Of a stretch of DNA of 64,000 nucleotides, positions 13,238 to 28,370 are shown one piece after another. Source of the stretch: Macquaria australasica (taxonomy: Eukaryota; Chordata; Actinopteri; Centrarchiformes; Percichthyidae); NCBI GenBank assembly GCA_005408345.1, contig SEMN01000089.1, forward strand, positions 248,001 through 312,000, given 5' to 3'. The notes under the pieces were generated by a model. That model was not told the origin of the DNA. It did not search any database and worked only from the letters and a program-made list of their open reading frames with translations. Within the stretch, counting starts at the first letter, position 1. Every line of letters starts with the position of its first letter. A program made the translations under genes and the position numbers.

Positions 13238-14969
13238 AAGGGAGGCAAAGGAAAACAGAGGGAGAGAACGCAAAATGCATTCCACAACCACAAGTGGAGG
13301 GCTGTGGTTCGTGAACAACATGACCACTAACACTGTGACACAACGAATTTGATCTGCAGCCTCACAGTGTTAACAGGGCTTATGTAACCAACACACACAC
13401 ATATACACAATCTGGATCGAATAATGTACTGTACTTTGCCAACGTAATATACAGCACTCCACAGTGCATCCACGGCCAGACCACATTTATCAAGCCATGT
13501 CAGATTTTCATAAATCTACATTTTCCTGGCCTACAGAGCCTCAGGAACAACAGTCTTGGTTATCAGCACCGTTTTTTAAATAACTATTTCTTTTTCATGT
13601 CCATGTAGTGTGTTTATATTGGCTGGATGTGTTCCAAGTCCATGCAGAAAGTCTCTCACAGCCTCAGGAAAGTTATAAATAACACGAAACGTTTGTTTTA
13701 ATGTGCACAAAGTGGCAGATGGGTGGAGTTTACCACACAGGACAATACAGTGAAAGTGTCAAAAAAGTATTTTAGATTAGTAAATCTTTGTTTTGACTGT
13801 CAACTTGCTTGATGCTATCTGAGGTAAAAACTCACCCAAAGCAGATTATAACAGCTATTAAATCTTATTTGCAAATAAAGTTTGACTCAGGTCTGGTCAC
13901 AACATCTCAGATTACTGTGGCTGCATCAAAGAAGCCAGCATTCTCCTTGTCTCTGTGTTTCTCTCTTGCAGAGAAAATGCTGAGCCTTCTTCAAAGTGAA
14001 ATGCAGGGCTGGTATTCAGGGACCTCGGGAGAAAATTAAACTTTGAATCCATTTTGGCATGTTAGACCACAGTTACGTCTGAGCCATCTGCTCTGGAGGA
14101 GTAGAGCCAGACATGTAGTGGAGGGAAAACCCAACTACACCTAGACTCCGAGCTCTACCCGGACGTAAATGTTACATAACATATATAACTTAAAGTATTT
14201 GTCCTCACAATTAATGATGTTCTGGGAATAAGACTTTTTGTTTGCCTCATGATACTCATCAACTGGCGGTCTGAGGTAACCAGCCAATATATTCACAGTT
14301 GCCATTAACAATATCCAGTTCTGATTGGCCAAAGCATGTGCATTATTTTCAGACAGCACAGCTGTGGCATACTGCAGCAGCCTCATCATCATTTCAATAT
14401 AAAACTCAGAGCCTGACAGCTGTTTCTCATACTTAATGGAGCACAAAATAATGTTAATTCCAAGGCTGACAAAGATAGCACTGATGAAAGTCCAATTTTA
14501 ACATTGCATTGGCTTCACAATATAAATAAACAATACTTACAATCTTGATTACTGATTATGACAAATAACGCAATATCCACGAGTTACTTGTTTTTTTGAT
14601 ACTTTGGCTATTTTTACCTACTTGCCACAGTCAGACGAAAACATGGCTGCCTGTATTGTGACTATATAAACACTTAGCTTAGCTCTATTGTTTAAGTAAT
14701 GTATGTAACTTTTGCTAAACGGCAGCAACTGTGGCAACCAGTGGCAAGTACAGGATAATGGAAAATTCTAAGAAGTAATAGTAGCACAAGCATACAAGAG
14801 TCATAAAGCCTCTATTTAATATCTATTTAAAGTTTGCTAACCTTAGCCACCACAATCTACTGGTCAGACCAGACCAAGTAAGGCTGTAGCAACAAAACCC
14901 CTAAATGCATTGAATTAAGGAGTTATGTGTTTTTATTGCTTACGGATTAAACTTTTCATTTGTAAGAGG

Positions 14970-15002
<33 letters not shown>

Positions 15003-17137
15003 TTTTTTTAGTAGTTCCCCATATACAGCACTGTAGCACTTGCAATGTATCTTGTAGTTTTTAAGATATTTTCAAATCAACATACCAATCTCTCTACAAA
15101 TACTGTATATACAGTACATTATGATTCACATAAAACACTAATAGTTCGAATGATAAAGGTCTCAAAGTTTTTCCTGGTTAGACTGTACCGTATTAGTCAG
15201 TTACTTGAGAACACTGCATGCTAAGCAAAAATCTGCCCTGGTGTGTGTATTTTTGACATTTCCATGTGTATTTATTGTAAACGAGACCTGGGATCAGCCA
15301 CCACACTCTCACAAATTTGACAAGCAAAGCCTAACTCATTTTATCTCCTGCTCCTCTCTGCAACCGGGCTCCTTTCACTAAGATCCTTTTCTCTTTCTGC
15401 CAAATATGCTTTGCTTAATGCAGCAGAGTGGCTGCTTCTCAGAGCCAGTCCCCTTACAAGGAGTCCCTTCACTTAAGCTAAATATAAACTGTCAAAGTTC
15501 AGTAAACAGAAACTGTGTTTTTATAACCTCGCTGTTCACCTGCCTGAGGGGTGGAGACCACAGACTGGCCGTCTGTCTCACTGGCAGGAGAGCAAGATGT
15601 TAGAGTCGTGACAAAGAAAGACTGAAACAGAAGAGATGGAGAGAGAACCCTGTCAACTGGCAAAATGTCAGAGAGCATGTTAAAAGAACTTGGCGTACCT
15701 TTGTCTTTACTCTTCTCTTTTGCTAGAGAGTCCAACTTCCTCCTCAGCGACTTTTTCCTCTTCTGTCCATCTGCACCGGGGAAAACAATAAATCATCTGA
15801 AACAAATGGTTTCCATATCTGCTGCATCTTATCTGGCTCATTATCTAATAAGCTTATGACAGGAATGCAGACATAAATTAACTACAGGGGGAAAGCTGTC
15901 TATGAATGTAAATCCATTTAACTGTAACATCAGACAGGGTCAGCTTTGGTATTAGTCAGCAGAAAAAACATCTATCAAAACATATTAAATCATATATATT
16001 GTTTATCTACACAAAGATGACTTGAGAAGAAGTGTACTAGTGTACTTTGCCTATTACAAATAGACATATCTGATGTACTACTTTTGCCAAAAATGCAACA
16101 AGAAACAGCACTTGGGTTATTGCAAACATTCACATCAGTTGCTTTGAAAAGGTCGTTTATATGTGCGTACGTGGGCGCTTCACATCCAGGTTTTGGACTG
16201 GGGTGCTCTGAAAGGAGGAAAGCCACTTTGTCAGCTGTCAACATGATGAATGACTCCTGAATTTACTGATTAATGATCAAGGAAATGTGTAAATCGTGGC
16301 ACGTGCAGCTTGAAAGTCTCGGGGCCAGGATGTCAGTTGGTGAAACCTCAGCAACTTGTAATGCTCGTCATTCGGGTCACTCAAAACACCATTTGGTTTT
16401 TGGCATCCAGAACCAACTCTTTTAAACATCAGATCATTTTGGACCCGTTCAGAGAGTCTTTGCCTTGATCTGCTGGTTTAGCAACCTCAGTTTGAACCCC
16501 CAGATGTTCCCTTCTGCTGTATCAAATGAGTCACTTGTGGGGCTCAGGAAATTTTATCCAGCTCCCACAATAGTCAGTGGTAGTGTTAGTTTGTTACATC
16601 AGCGAGCAGGTTCAGTTTCCCCATGTTTCCAACCGTCTTTGCTGCATCATTGCTGCTGTTCTTTTATAATCAATTTATTGCCACTGGAGTGATGTATAGA
16701 AACGCGCGTGTGCTTCCAAGACTCCAAGCTATAAAGAAAACCGCAGCCTGAAGTCAGGAGAAGAAGTGAAATCGTAGGTTGTGTGAAAGAAAAATAGGTG
16801 GGAAACAATGAGGAGGGGGTGTGACATAAGGGAAAGAAAGCAGATGTTGTGATGGAGAGTGAGGGCAGAGAGAGAGAGGGGGAGAAGGGAGAAGCAGAGA
16901 TAGGAAATGGTTTGGATTTTTGACAGATGGCTCCCAAAGCCGTGCGGAAATCCCCTGAACCTCCAAACCTCCCCAGTCCAACTCCCAACCAGTCTGAGGA
17001 ACCTTTGCTTCTTTTCTGTCTCATCACACCCTCATCCCATCTCTCTTTGTCTCTCTCAGTTCTATCTCTCTCTAATGACCCCTGACACTCGGATAAATAT
17101 GAGAAACAGCGGGGCTGAAAAGCCCACATTAGCGCGT

Positions 17138-17191
<54 letters not shown>

Positions 17192-20165
17192 ACACAAGGA
17201 CAAGGGCTCTGGAATTCATAAGCAACACAGACAAGTACGTATTAAATCATGGTGGGGAGAGGTTTAACCTTCAGCTGGAATGCAAGGCCCTGGATAATCC
17301 ACTGGCTGCACTATACTACTGCTATAGCGGCCACTCCATTCCTATACAGTGCAGTGAGACAATGTTGCACATTGTGCATCTGCGTGAGCACAGACTGACC
17401 ATCCTAATAACAAGACTAAATATTAAACTGAAAGTTAAAGTAAAATTCTGGTTTATTAGCTATAATCTGGGTAGGTTTTTGCAGTTTAGGCCATCATTTC
17501 TATTGATTATGATAACATTATATTGAACAAAAGTAATTGCTGAAGTCTGAAAACAGCAACAGCACTACGTGTTTGGTTTACCAGCATAGAGAAACCAGAC
17601 GAAAGATGTTATTGAGTTGCATTATGGGAAATGCAGGATCCAGCGTTTTTTTGGGGTTTACTAGCGAGTAAAAGTCTGTATAATTCGGCCTCTGCTGCTT
17701 CCAATACTAGTAGTCCAATACTAAATCACTGGAGTACTCATTTAAAACCTGTCTGATCATCTGACTGCTCATTTCAATAAGATCCGAGTTGTATGAAAAC
17801 AGAAATTCCCTTTAAATAAATCCCACTTTTGAATATTTTGTGCATTCTAGTATTGACTTGTTCTATCTCGCCCACTTGTTTGCTTTACATTGAGTGAGAT
17901 GATGTATATTTGTCTTTTCTATCTATAAACTGTGATGCATGTAGACATTTTTAGCACCAAGTCTACCAGTTTCAGCTCTGCCCTTTTCTGCTATATCTGG
18001 ATTAATTTGTCTAATTCTGTCATTTTCCAAACCCTTACTCACTTAAAAGACTAAAATACAGTTGTTTAGCTTTAAGGTAGGCCCACAGGGGCAAATACAG
18101 CCTGCATCTGCAACATTTAGGACTTTTTAATATATGGTGACTAGTGGGGTGACTGCACTCAGCTGCAGCGGAAAGGGAGTCGCGTGTCGTTGTGACGGAT
18201 ACCATGTCAAACAGGAAGCAACCAATCCCAATGTGAAGTATGGTTTACATCTAAATTCATGTGTTGTCACAACTTCCCCAAACATAGACCATACATGACT
18301 TCCCTTAAATACACTTGAGGGATGACAAGAGGATGTGGTCAGAGGCTGGAGCATTTGGCTATACTTTTTTGGGACACTTGAAAGTAGCTGAACAAGCTTA
18401 CACAGCAAACTGGGTTAAGAATATCAAATGAGTTGCGTTTGCAACATAGTACAGTTCCGGAGTCAATCACAGATGTGTTTTGTCACATAAATGTCAGGGT
18501 CTTAAAATCCTGATGCTATCTAAAGTATGTTGAAGCAGTAAATCCCACCCATCCGGAACTCACAAACATAAAAATTGTGTAACACTGTTTAACTCAGGTC
18601 TGCAATATGCATAAAAACACACGTGTGCTCCCACCTTTTGGCATGGTTATCTGACAGCCCAGGTCATAGTCCTGGTGTAAACGGGTGAAGGCCACTTCCT
18701 GCAGCCTGGCCCTCTCCAGCTCCGACAGGCTCTGGATGGCAACTGGCGTCAGACGCACGCTCCGCCCCGACAGGCTGCTCCAGGTGAAATCACCCTGGGG
18801 TGGATGAAAGTGAACACAAAGAGTACGATAAGACTACCAGAACATACAACAGATAAATAGAATGTATAGTGGAAAAGAAATGTGGTGCAGCAAATTCTCT
18901 TAATCCTGCATTAACTATTTGTTGGCCACTTGAGGGCAGTAGAAACAAGCTGAAAACACGACCCCAACATATTATCACCTTTTTAAATTGATAGATCAAA
19001 CAGCTGTTAGCTAACGATTGCTTATTTACACATCCAGTAGATACGGGGCAACATAAGCATTAATTTGAAGTCGTGTTTGTGGCCACCTGGCAAAGTCCAA
19101 TATCAATATCACTATCTTTTTAGCTCCATTTTGGTCTCCACTAAGGCTTTTTTCCATGTGATTCTCATAGATGATGACCTTGGGAGTAGATTATGTTAGA
19201 TCAAACGTACTACAACAAAAAATTACAATCCTAACAAATATAGAACAAATATGACAAGTGTGAACATGTGTGCAGGATATTACTTTTACAACTGTAGAAC
19301 ATACATAAGCCAAACTAGCTAAATGTATAAAATTGAAGTAGCCTACACACGCAGATAAACAGAGAGATAGCATGTGCCTAGGAAAAAAGACCTGTCTTTC
19401 TCTCAGGAGCAAGTGAGGACATGAGGTGGCCTTGCAGTGATGGATTTGCAATATGTTCTCCTCATGCATAAACTAGCACTAAGAACGCACAGCATACGTG
19501 CAGGAGGAGATGCTACTGGGGCCAGAGCATACAGAAAGCAGTCTGAGTCATCACGCTCATTTCTCAACTGCAGACAGGTCAACTTTGCAGCTTTGGCTTA
19601 ATCTGCGATCAAGGTGGAATTGAATTGAAGTGAATTGTAATGAATTGGTGGAAACCCAGAGAGCGCTTTGGCTTTGAACGAGTCATCTGAATCTCTGGTC
19701 ATGCATTCCTCTCTGTCTACTGAGAGAAGAGGTCAGGAAGAGGGAGAGGTTAAGAAAGAGGGGGGAAAGAAAGAGAGGAGACATTGCTGCAATTTATCTA
19801 ATGCCTTATCCAGACAGAGGGCTTACAAGTGTACTGTAATGTGTCTGTGTTTATATGGTCTTGATTTTGTTCTGCTGCAAGCAGAGATAATCCATTTTAC
19901 ATCACAGTTTATATCTTGAAAAAATACAGTTTCATCATGTTGCCCCTTGAATGATGTTTACTCTTTAAGTCTTCTAGAAAAATGGGTTTCTCTGAGACAC
20001 GCTGAAGACTTTGTTAATAACTTTGCTTTGCTTTTCATAATTCATTCGTCATTCCTCCTGCTGTCAACTCTCTTGTTATTTGACCCCACTCAGTGCAGTG
20101 AAGCAACAGAGCCATCATTCAGCCATGGGAGGAAAACAAGATGTGAACACAGGCAACCTGGAGAG

Positions 20166-20228
<63 letters not shown>

Positions 20229-20422
20229 CGAGGCCAGGGAAAAGAAGTTGCCCCCTGTAATAGAGCATTTTATCCAACACAGCTGTTATGTGTGTGTTTT
20301 TTGCGTGTGTGCGCGCCTCTGTATGCCATTCCTTATCACTGGCTGAGGAAACCCTTTTCCCTCCCGCTTGACCTCACACACAGCTTGAGGGAGCACACAT
20401 GCGCATGCCTGTACGCACCCAC

Positions 20423-20469
<47 letters not shown>

Positions 20470-22734
20470 GCAAAAGAAAAGACAAACAGTTGGAAAAGTT
20501 AAATAAGAGGCCTCTTCTCGAGCTGGTTCTGCCCAGCAGGATTTCTGAAGGGGATGGATGAGCTTGAGTTCTTAAGTGACAACCTATGAAGCCTGTAGAA
20601 TGCTGACAGAAGAGCGAAGGGGGACGAGTAAATCCTGGTGTCACTGCTGGACTCTGGCAACAATGAGCTTGAAAGCCTGTGTGACGTGCAGGGACAGCCA
20701 TTCAAATTTACAAACCGAGACATTCCAAGGCCAAACCTGCCCTCTTGTTAAATTATGTTATCTCTCTGATATATTTCTTCACAAAATGTTCATTTTAGAG
20801 TAAGTTCTTAACCTGTATTGTTTCTTTTTTTTCATTTCCATGAATAACATTCTGGTAGGCAAATACAGACTCTTTTTTTGACTCATCATTCAAACATGAT
20901 GCAGAATGTGTGGATAGTTACTTTTCCACATTAGCACTGCACTCAATGGAGCAAAACAAAAAAATCCATTTTGGCCTTCAAGCATTTAGAATTGACGGCC
21001 AAGTTTACCTCGTCAGACATCCAAGCCTGGCCTTAACAGCAGCAGACACAGACACAGAAGCTGATTGCCGTGGTGAAAAGTCATTCTGAGTTCACGATTA
21101 AATCTTTAAGAGTAGAGATTCATGTTGTCTTTTCATCCTCCCCTGTTAGAAAACTGCTCTCATGATAGTCAGCTACTATTATATATCACAGTAAATGCTA
21201 ATTTGTTTGGCTGCATCAGTGGAGTTAACGAGCTACGAAGCACGCACGGGTGATATTATCATAACCAGTCCCCTAATGTTATAGTCAAACCCATTCAGGT
21301 TAATGGGATCACATGTTACTGGACCACAAATCCATTCATTCGTTCATTCACTGCTCATATAGACTGCTCATCTCACACGTCAAACCACAGTGCACCGTAA
21401 CACTGAATGCCTTTGGAACATACAACCAAAGAATTCATTATGGTGGCTCTCAGTATGACGTACAGACTTACTGAGATGTATCGCTGTTTGAATAGCTTGT
21501 ACAGAGACAAATCTGCCATGCAGCTACTGTCACAATCCTTTAACTCCTAATGTTTGTCTCCAAAATATAGCTGGTTGCTAAGCCTTTACACAACTGCCAT
21601 CTGTTTTGCACTGTATTTATTAGAACTATTCAACCCCCCCACAGGTGATGGTGATGTTTGCTGGAGTGGCTGCGCACATATAATCCGATAAGTTTAACAA
21701 ATGGTATTTCCTGCCAGTTTGCTACAATTAATCCAATTTTGCATTAGCAGAAATAAATCAGTATAAATCATGATGCTTGCAAGAAAGAAAGGAAAGTAAA
21801 GGATGAGATACATGGGGTAGAAAAGGAAAAGAGATTTAAATGTGTAGTTCATTGCTAAATAAAGGGACTTAACGTGCACTGGTAACACTTTACTTCATGT
21901 ATATAAAATGTTATGGAAAGCCTTAGTGCAAAGCTTCTATTAAGCATTGGAATCAGCACTTCTGTTGTCATTGTTGCCATTGCTTTGTGTTCACATCACA
22001 CAGATGTTACACTGGAAAAATTAATGACTTTGCTGACTGGACTGGCACCGTGCAGTTAGATGACTAATGCCATTTTCGCATACAGCGCCTGGCAGCAGCA
22101 TGTGGTTTCTGTTCTGTTTCTGACAAAGGGACAAATGGCGCAAAACAGCCATGGGCAAAAGATATGTCAGTTTCCGTGGCAACGCATACACAGAAATTCA
22201 AAAGGGCCAGGAAGTGAGAGAAATATTTCTATGGTAACGCACCTGCAACACACACACACACACAGGCAGTGGGACACTTGTTGCTGTGATGCACTGTGCA
22301 AATTATTCCCAATTCGAGGTGAATAAATCACTGTGAATGGAAAGCCTCCTCCACCTTCTACGTCAAGCTGATTTGGAAACAGGAATGACATCCTTGCATG
22401 TTTGCACTTACACAACAACTTTGTTAATAATATGCATCATTACAGTTATACAGCATGTATATATGTATGTTTTTCTACAGAAAAAAAAAAGTTGAATGCC
22501 ACTTGAATGTGACTGTCCTCTCTGGATGATTATTGTCCTTGATGACTTATTGACAGCCCCATGCTATTGTAGCCAATAATAAACAACACAGCTACTCCTT
22601 TCCCACTCAATATTCCATATACTAGAGAGACATCAGTGTGACCATTACTGGCCTGGAGCGCCATGGCGACGCATTGACAAATCTAGTGTTATTACTGGTC
22701 CCCATCTGGTCACACGCGCATGTGACTGTATGAC

Positions 22735-22810
<76 letters not shown>

Positions 22811-25800
22811 ACATGGGAGAGACAGCAAGAGAAAACAATCCCCGCTCCTCAAAGAAATATTACAAATGCTGCCTTCAAGTGCTGTTGGAAATACCCTTAT
22901 TGCAACCCTGTACAACAGTAAACAGAGACAATGAAGCAAATCCTCTTTTCGTGAAAACAAGAAAAGCTTTTGATCTTAAAGAAAGCCCATATGACCTTGG
23001 TCTGTCGGTCGGTCCACCACTTTGCAAACTGAATCTTAACACCTGTGTTTTCCTCCCATTGGCAGACCTGTAATTGCAAATGTATAACTTGTTTTACAGG
23101 AAAACCAAAGTATTGGAGAGTTTAAAGTTTTGAACTCATGATGGTGCTCAATTGAAAGTCTGGGAACCATGAATGTCTGCACAACATTTCATGGCAATCC
23201 ATATTAAAAGGTAACCACTTAAGGCATGGACACTAGAAGTTACCAGAGGCCCAGGAAGAGATCACTTATGGCGAATACTACTAAAAGTCTTCACGTTGTA
23301 CTTTTGGTTTGTTTTTTCCCTATTTGCGTTGCAGCTGGCTTTAAATGACCCTTGAGCAGAGTTTCTGTGCCACAACACTGATCCAGAGGAATGTACAAGT
23401 ATTTTTCAACACTTCTTCTTTTCTTTTTTTTTCTTTTTTTGTCTTTTACAGGTTGGCTTCATGCATGCATGTAATAGATTGCTTTTGCTGACCTGGAACC
23501 TCCTCAGGGTTCACATCTGCTTGTAATTACTGACCACCCTCGCTTGTCAGCCTGTGTTGTTGGTGTGTGTACGTGTTTGTGCATGCTCATACATGTATCT
23601 ATCACACACGTTAATAGGCTTCTCCACCTGTTTTGGGTTGTCACTGACACCGCCTGAAGGGAAAATAACCACCGAATTATGAATCCCTGTTATCCACACT
23701 CAAGTTACATAACCCAATGCGAAAGTAATTCAACGGTATCAGGCTTATCATTGGTTGCGAAATGTGAGGTTATCAACCACCAGTGTGGGAGGTCATACAG
23801 ATGAGGTATTATGTGAAGAAAACAACCTGTTATGGTTATGAATGTAATTATCATACCATCCATTCCAATGCAGAGGCAGGCAGCTGCTGAGATTTAGACC
23901 TGTCTGTGTCTGTATGTAGCTATACCAGAAATGATTTATGTGTATTAGTGCTGAAATTATTAGTTTGTATACTGATATAAAAAATGTTCAACATTTGTAC
24001 AGTCTGGAAATTAAAACAATATGTACATTATGTTTACATAAGTTGCATTTGGTCTGGCCAAGAGTAGGGGTGAGTATACATATAATAAAACACACCTCCA
24101 TAAGGAATGCACTCACTCACAAGTTACACAACTTTAAGCCAGTTTTGTCCTTTCCAGCATGCAGAAGAGGACAATCTGTCCAGCCTTTTCTTCTGAGAAT
24201 CACATTCTGACAACAAAAATGATGTTTACTTCAGCATATTGCGGTGGTAATGTATCTCATTTTCTAAAAGGAGCCAAAATGCAAAACTTGGCTGAGCATA
24301 ACTGGTGAACCAGCTTTTGTGTTTTCCACACTTGATGTTCTTGATCCAGTGAAGAGTTACACAATTTATTCCAAGGATGCACAGCTTGATTCAGTTGACG
24401 TTTTATGAGCCCTTGTTGAATTTCAGTTTTATTTAAATATTAATACAGGATTTGAAAATTAGCACAAAAGCACTATGTGGGTATCAGCTTTCACTGCATA
24501 TTGTTTTTCGTCTGCGTCTGCATTTAATGAGGCCTTCCTCACTCGGTTGCAAGAATGAGCAACTTGGAGTGTGTGCTCCACATATTCCCCCCAATCATTG
24601 GCAAGCACATCTAAAGCCTCGGGCGAACTTCAAACAATTTAAAGACAGATTAATGTGAGGGGCCTGCAGCAATAATGAGGCCCGACCTTGAAGACTTAGA
24701 ATCTTGCATAATGGTTACATAAGCTGCAAAAGCAAAGAAAATCAGGTATTGTATCAACAACACAGTTGATAGTAGAAGGAGAAGTTGTCGGTTTGTGTGT
24801 GGGTGTGGCTGTGTGTGTGTGTGTGTGTGTTGGCTCAAGGCGATGTGTGGATGGCAGGCTGACCACATATCCAAAGATCTGTCAGGGTATTTCTCTATCA
24901 GCTGTCATTGGCAGACTGGGTTTCTGTCAGAGACATTATACTCCTGTTTGCAACACTCAACAATACGCATAATAACCTCAAGTATTTAGGCTGTGTGTTT
25001 GTGTGTGTATTTGTGCAGGAAACAAACTTGAGACATTTGAAATCCTCGCATAGGCTACTAATGTTTTCCCCAGTTCAAAATTACAACCACTATTTTTGTC
25101 TCTTAAAAGTTGCCATAACTTTTCTACAGTAAATACGACATTTGTCATGCTGTTTTGTCTTTTCTTTCTATGCCGTGATACACAGTTCTTTCTGTACACG
25201 TGTGAATTGTGGGAAGTGCAACATCACAGCTTAAGTGTGAAGAACCATAAGAATTCAGCTCCTGCTTCATACAAACTAGTTATTACTCAGTGAAGGATGT
25301 CTTACATTACATAGACAAGTGACATATCTCATCCTCTCCATTCCCATAGCGATGTCGTACAGAGACATGCTGATTCCTCTGTTCACAATGAGATCAGCGT
25401 GTCTATCAAAGGAAACCAGGGCGAGGTAGAGTACAGCTGTGTTTAACATGCTAGTAATTGGTCCTCACGCCTACTTTGCCTTGCAAACCATTGATTTGCT
25501 TGCAAGGTGTGTTGGGAAACCTTCAGATTGCTTGGGATGGTCCAGGAGCCCGACAACAAACAATGGATAACATCACTGTTTTATTCCTCTCTACATCATG
25601 TTCATGAGTTAGCTAATGTTCTCCTTTTTTTCTTTATTAAAGCAAAAGTTTTCTTTCTTTTAGATAATGGGTGGATCAGTGTTTGATTCGGTGTCAGTCA
25701 AGATTGAAAATCTGACGTTCATTCAAGATTAAACATAACAAGCGCTTTGGTTTTATTGTCAGGCATCAGTGTAGAGTCTATACTGACTGGATCATATTTT

Positions 25801-28339
25801 GTTATTTGGGGCGGATTCCTACCTGTTACGGAGTTAAAAGAACTCCCAAAGCAAACTGTCAACAGACCTAGAACAAGAAGGCAGTCTAGTATTGAAGTCA
25901 CTGATGAGCCTGAGATACCAGAAGATCATTCAGATTCTGAAGATCAACATTACTACTACTACTACTACTACTCACCTGGACAAACATCAAACACTGACTT
26001 AAATGAAACAAGAGTCTTGACCCGGTCAGAACCAGCACCTTCAAGGGAAAGAGAGCTGATCAAGGATATATAGGTCTTCCAGTTGAGGTGCATCCTGCTC
26101 CTGTTAATCCTGAAGATAAGGAGGGATACTCCATTACAAGAGGAGCAGCAGAGTGATACCCTGTAGAGCTCACTCCCTACTGGAGTTGAGAACCCTCCAA
26201 CTCTGAGAGATAACACCTGAACAGAGCTCAGTCCAAACCGACTTGAGAGCTCTCTGGTTTGGAAAGAAAACTCAGCAGCTGCTTAAAGAGAAACTGTGAT
26301 GTTCCCAGAACCAAAGTGTCAGATTCCCCTAAAACAAGAGTATCGTTTGGAAAATTCCTGGAAATCCCTTCTGACATCTCAGGCACATGGAATGAAACCT
26401 TACCTGTTCACCCGAGTATGCTGGACAGCAATTCTAGCCGGAGTAAGTCTCCCTCTGATGAACCCAGTATCATGGATGAAAGTCTTCCTGTCTCAGATCT
26501 GTCATTTAATGACAGAGGCAGAGGTGAGAGATCACTTGGCATTGAACCTAGTCAAGAGGCATCAGTGGAAAGGAGCCTAAAGCAGTGTTTAGTCAGTCAT
26601 GTAGGTGTAACGGGATGTGCACACCTTTTGAGGGAGAAGTGTAACCCATGTTACTAGGCCTTAACTAGTAAGAGTAAATTAAGAATTAGCAATAGATTAT
26701 TATTGCCAAATCCATATTTCCCATAAAGGAAATAAATTAGGAGTTGATTACAAACAAAATAGTGCACTATGGTATAAATAAAAAAAAAACATAGATCTTA
26801 AATATAGAAATGTCTCAGTCATTTCAAGTGAGGTGAATGTGCTTAGTTTGAAATATGTGTAAAGTTTCAGTTTCACTTCAACTGGAAGTTTCAGTTTCCA
26901 GTTTCACTGGATTGGAATAGCTCTGAAACCACCACGCGTCTGTACCAGCCAGTGTCTACTATAGTAAGCTGGAGCCGAGCTCGGTTACAATTTGATCTCA
27001 CAAATACACACACAGACCAAGCTGTATTCAACTGTATACAAGTCAGTGAATTCTCCTCTCTCTCTCTCTCTCTCTGACCAGACTTGCCGACTGAGCTAAT
27101 GAAGCTGGTTAATCATTGCTAATCCTGTAGGGAGAATAGAGCCCTTTAAATGGTGTGTGTGTGTGTGTGTGTGTGTGCAGATTTGGAAGGTGTTGTGGGT
27201 ATCATGAGTGCTTTAGCATAAATAAGTGGAAAAATGCATTGCTTGCTTGAACTGAGACAAACTGATTGTGGCCTGATGGCAGCAGTGGAGACTGAGCAAT
27301 CAGTACTAAACACCTGCATGCTTGTGTGTGTGTGTGTCTGTGTGTGTGTGTGTGTGTGTGTGTCTGTGTGTCTATGTGTGTTATGGAGTGATTTGAAACT
27401 CAAATTAAGGTCACAGCTCAGCGGTGGCCCCAACCACTGCCAAACAGTACTGAGCAGATGACAATTGCAGTCTTTCAACCACCAGTAGTGAGCATGATTT
27501 TAGTCAACAGACACTTACAGCTGAGGAAATGGAATGATTATTTGCAAGGAAATAAAACAAGTGCCTGGGTATAGATGGGTGTATTCATCTTTTCATTAAT
27601 CAATGTTTAATTCAGATACTTATTATAGTTTACAAAATTGCAGACTTATTTGGTATTCTGCATTTCAAGCTTCTTGAAAAATGGTTTTCGGCTCCAGTCA
27701 ATCAGAAAATGACTGGAACTGCAACTCGTTATACAGTGATGTAATGACTGTGGATCATGCATTCATTTTTCTCTCTCTGTCCATCACATGCAATATCAAA
27801 TTCCAAAACAGATTGGATGGAGAGATTCATGCTGCCCCACCCTCAACCCCTTCCGGATCCCACCATCCCCCATGTAGCAGCCAGCAGGAGTCACTGACTC
27901 CCCAGCTAGACAAAATGGTCCCCAATTAATTTCATCATCAATTAATGTGCTGATAATATGAGAAGCGTTTGGTCTACAAAATGGCAGAAAATAGTGGGAA
28001 AATGTCACAAGTTTCCACTGTGAATACCAAAAAAATGTCTGCATTTATGTGAAAATAACTGCACACAGTTTTCATTCCCCTTTCAGCAAATATGCAGCTG
28101 AGATCAAGATTGAACTGGATATAAATAAGTATACAGCTATAGAATAAAATAATTGAATTCAGTGTGCCTCCATTAACGCAGACAGATATTCAATACATGT
28201 AGAGCACATGGTGTGTGTGCACTTTATCTGTCAATCAGTCAAAATGGTTATATAAATAGCCCCATGGGCATTACTTTCCCATCTATCCCTTTGCAATGTG
28301 ACTGCTCTACTATGTCTGCACCGTGAGAACAGGATCTCT

Positions 28340-28370
<31 letters not shown>

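Larger units (their letters stand above)
12440..15698 (-). other. arhgap6: arhgap6 intron 3
   Basis: 3.3 kb intron between exons 3 and 4, with GT microsatellites at 13190-13236 and 14972-15000. No other exon recognised; the open frames at 13026-13343 are CA/GT repeat artefacts. Confidence 0.75.
15771..18634 (-). other. arhgap6: arhgap6 intron 2
   Basis: 2.9 kb intron. Contains a (CT)25 run (17139-17188) and an interspersed repeat at about 17433-17680. No exon recognised. Confidence 0.75.
18795..25739 (-). other. arhgap6: arhgap6 intron 1, proximal part
   Basis: No exon recognised on either strand. Holds an interspersed repeat near 18890-19170, four GT/CA microsatellites and one copy of the CCATGAATGTCTG dispersed repeat at 23130-23215. 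Stretches 20990-21130 and 21900-22200 are repeat-free with nothing identifiable. Confidence 0.7.

Noticed and set aside
16647..17234. 195-codon minus-strand frame
   Set aside because: Its length comes from the (CT)25 run (alternating Arg-Glu) and low-complexity flanks; no domain.
19947..20561. 204-codon plus-strand frame
   Set aside because: Dominated by Cys-Val and Thr-His repeats from GT and AC microsatellites.
22738..22809. Regularly repeated sequence that might suggest a CRISPR or satellite array
   Set aside because: Pure dinucleotide microsatellite; no spacers, and the genome is vertebrate.
25719..25901. Minus-strand 60-codon frame with a signal-peptide-like start
   Set aside because: It lies antisense to the retrotransposon relic, whose plus-strand composition explains it; no downstream exon structure and no family resemblance.
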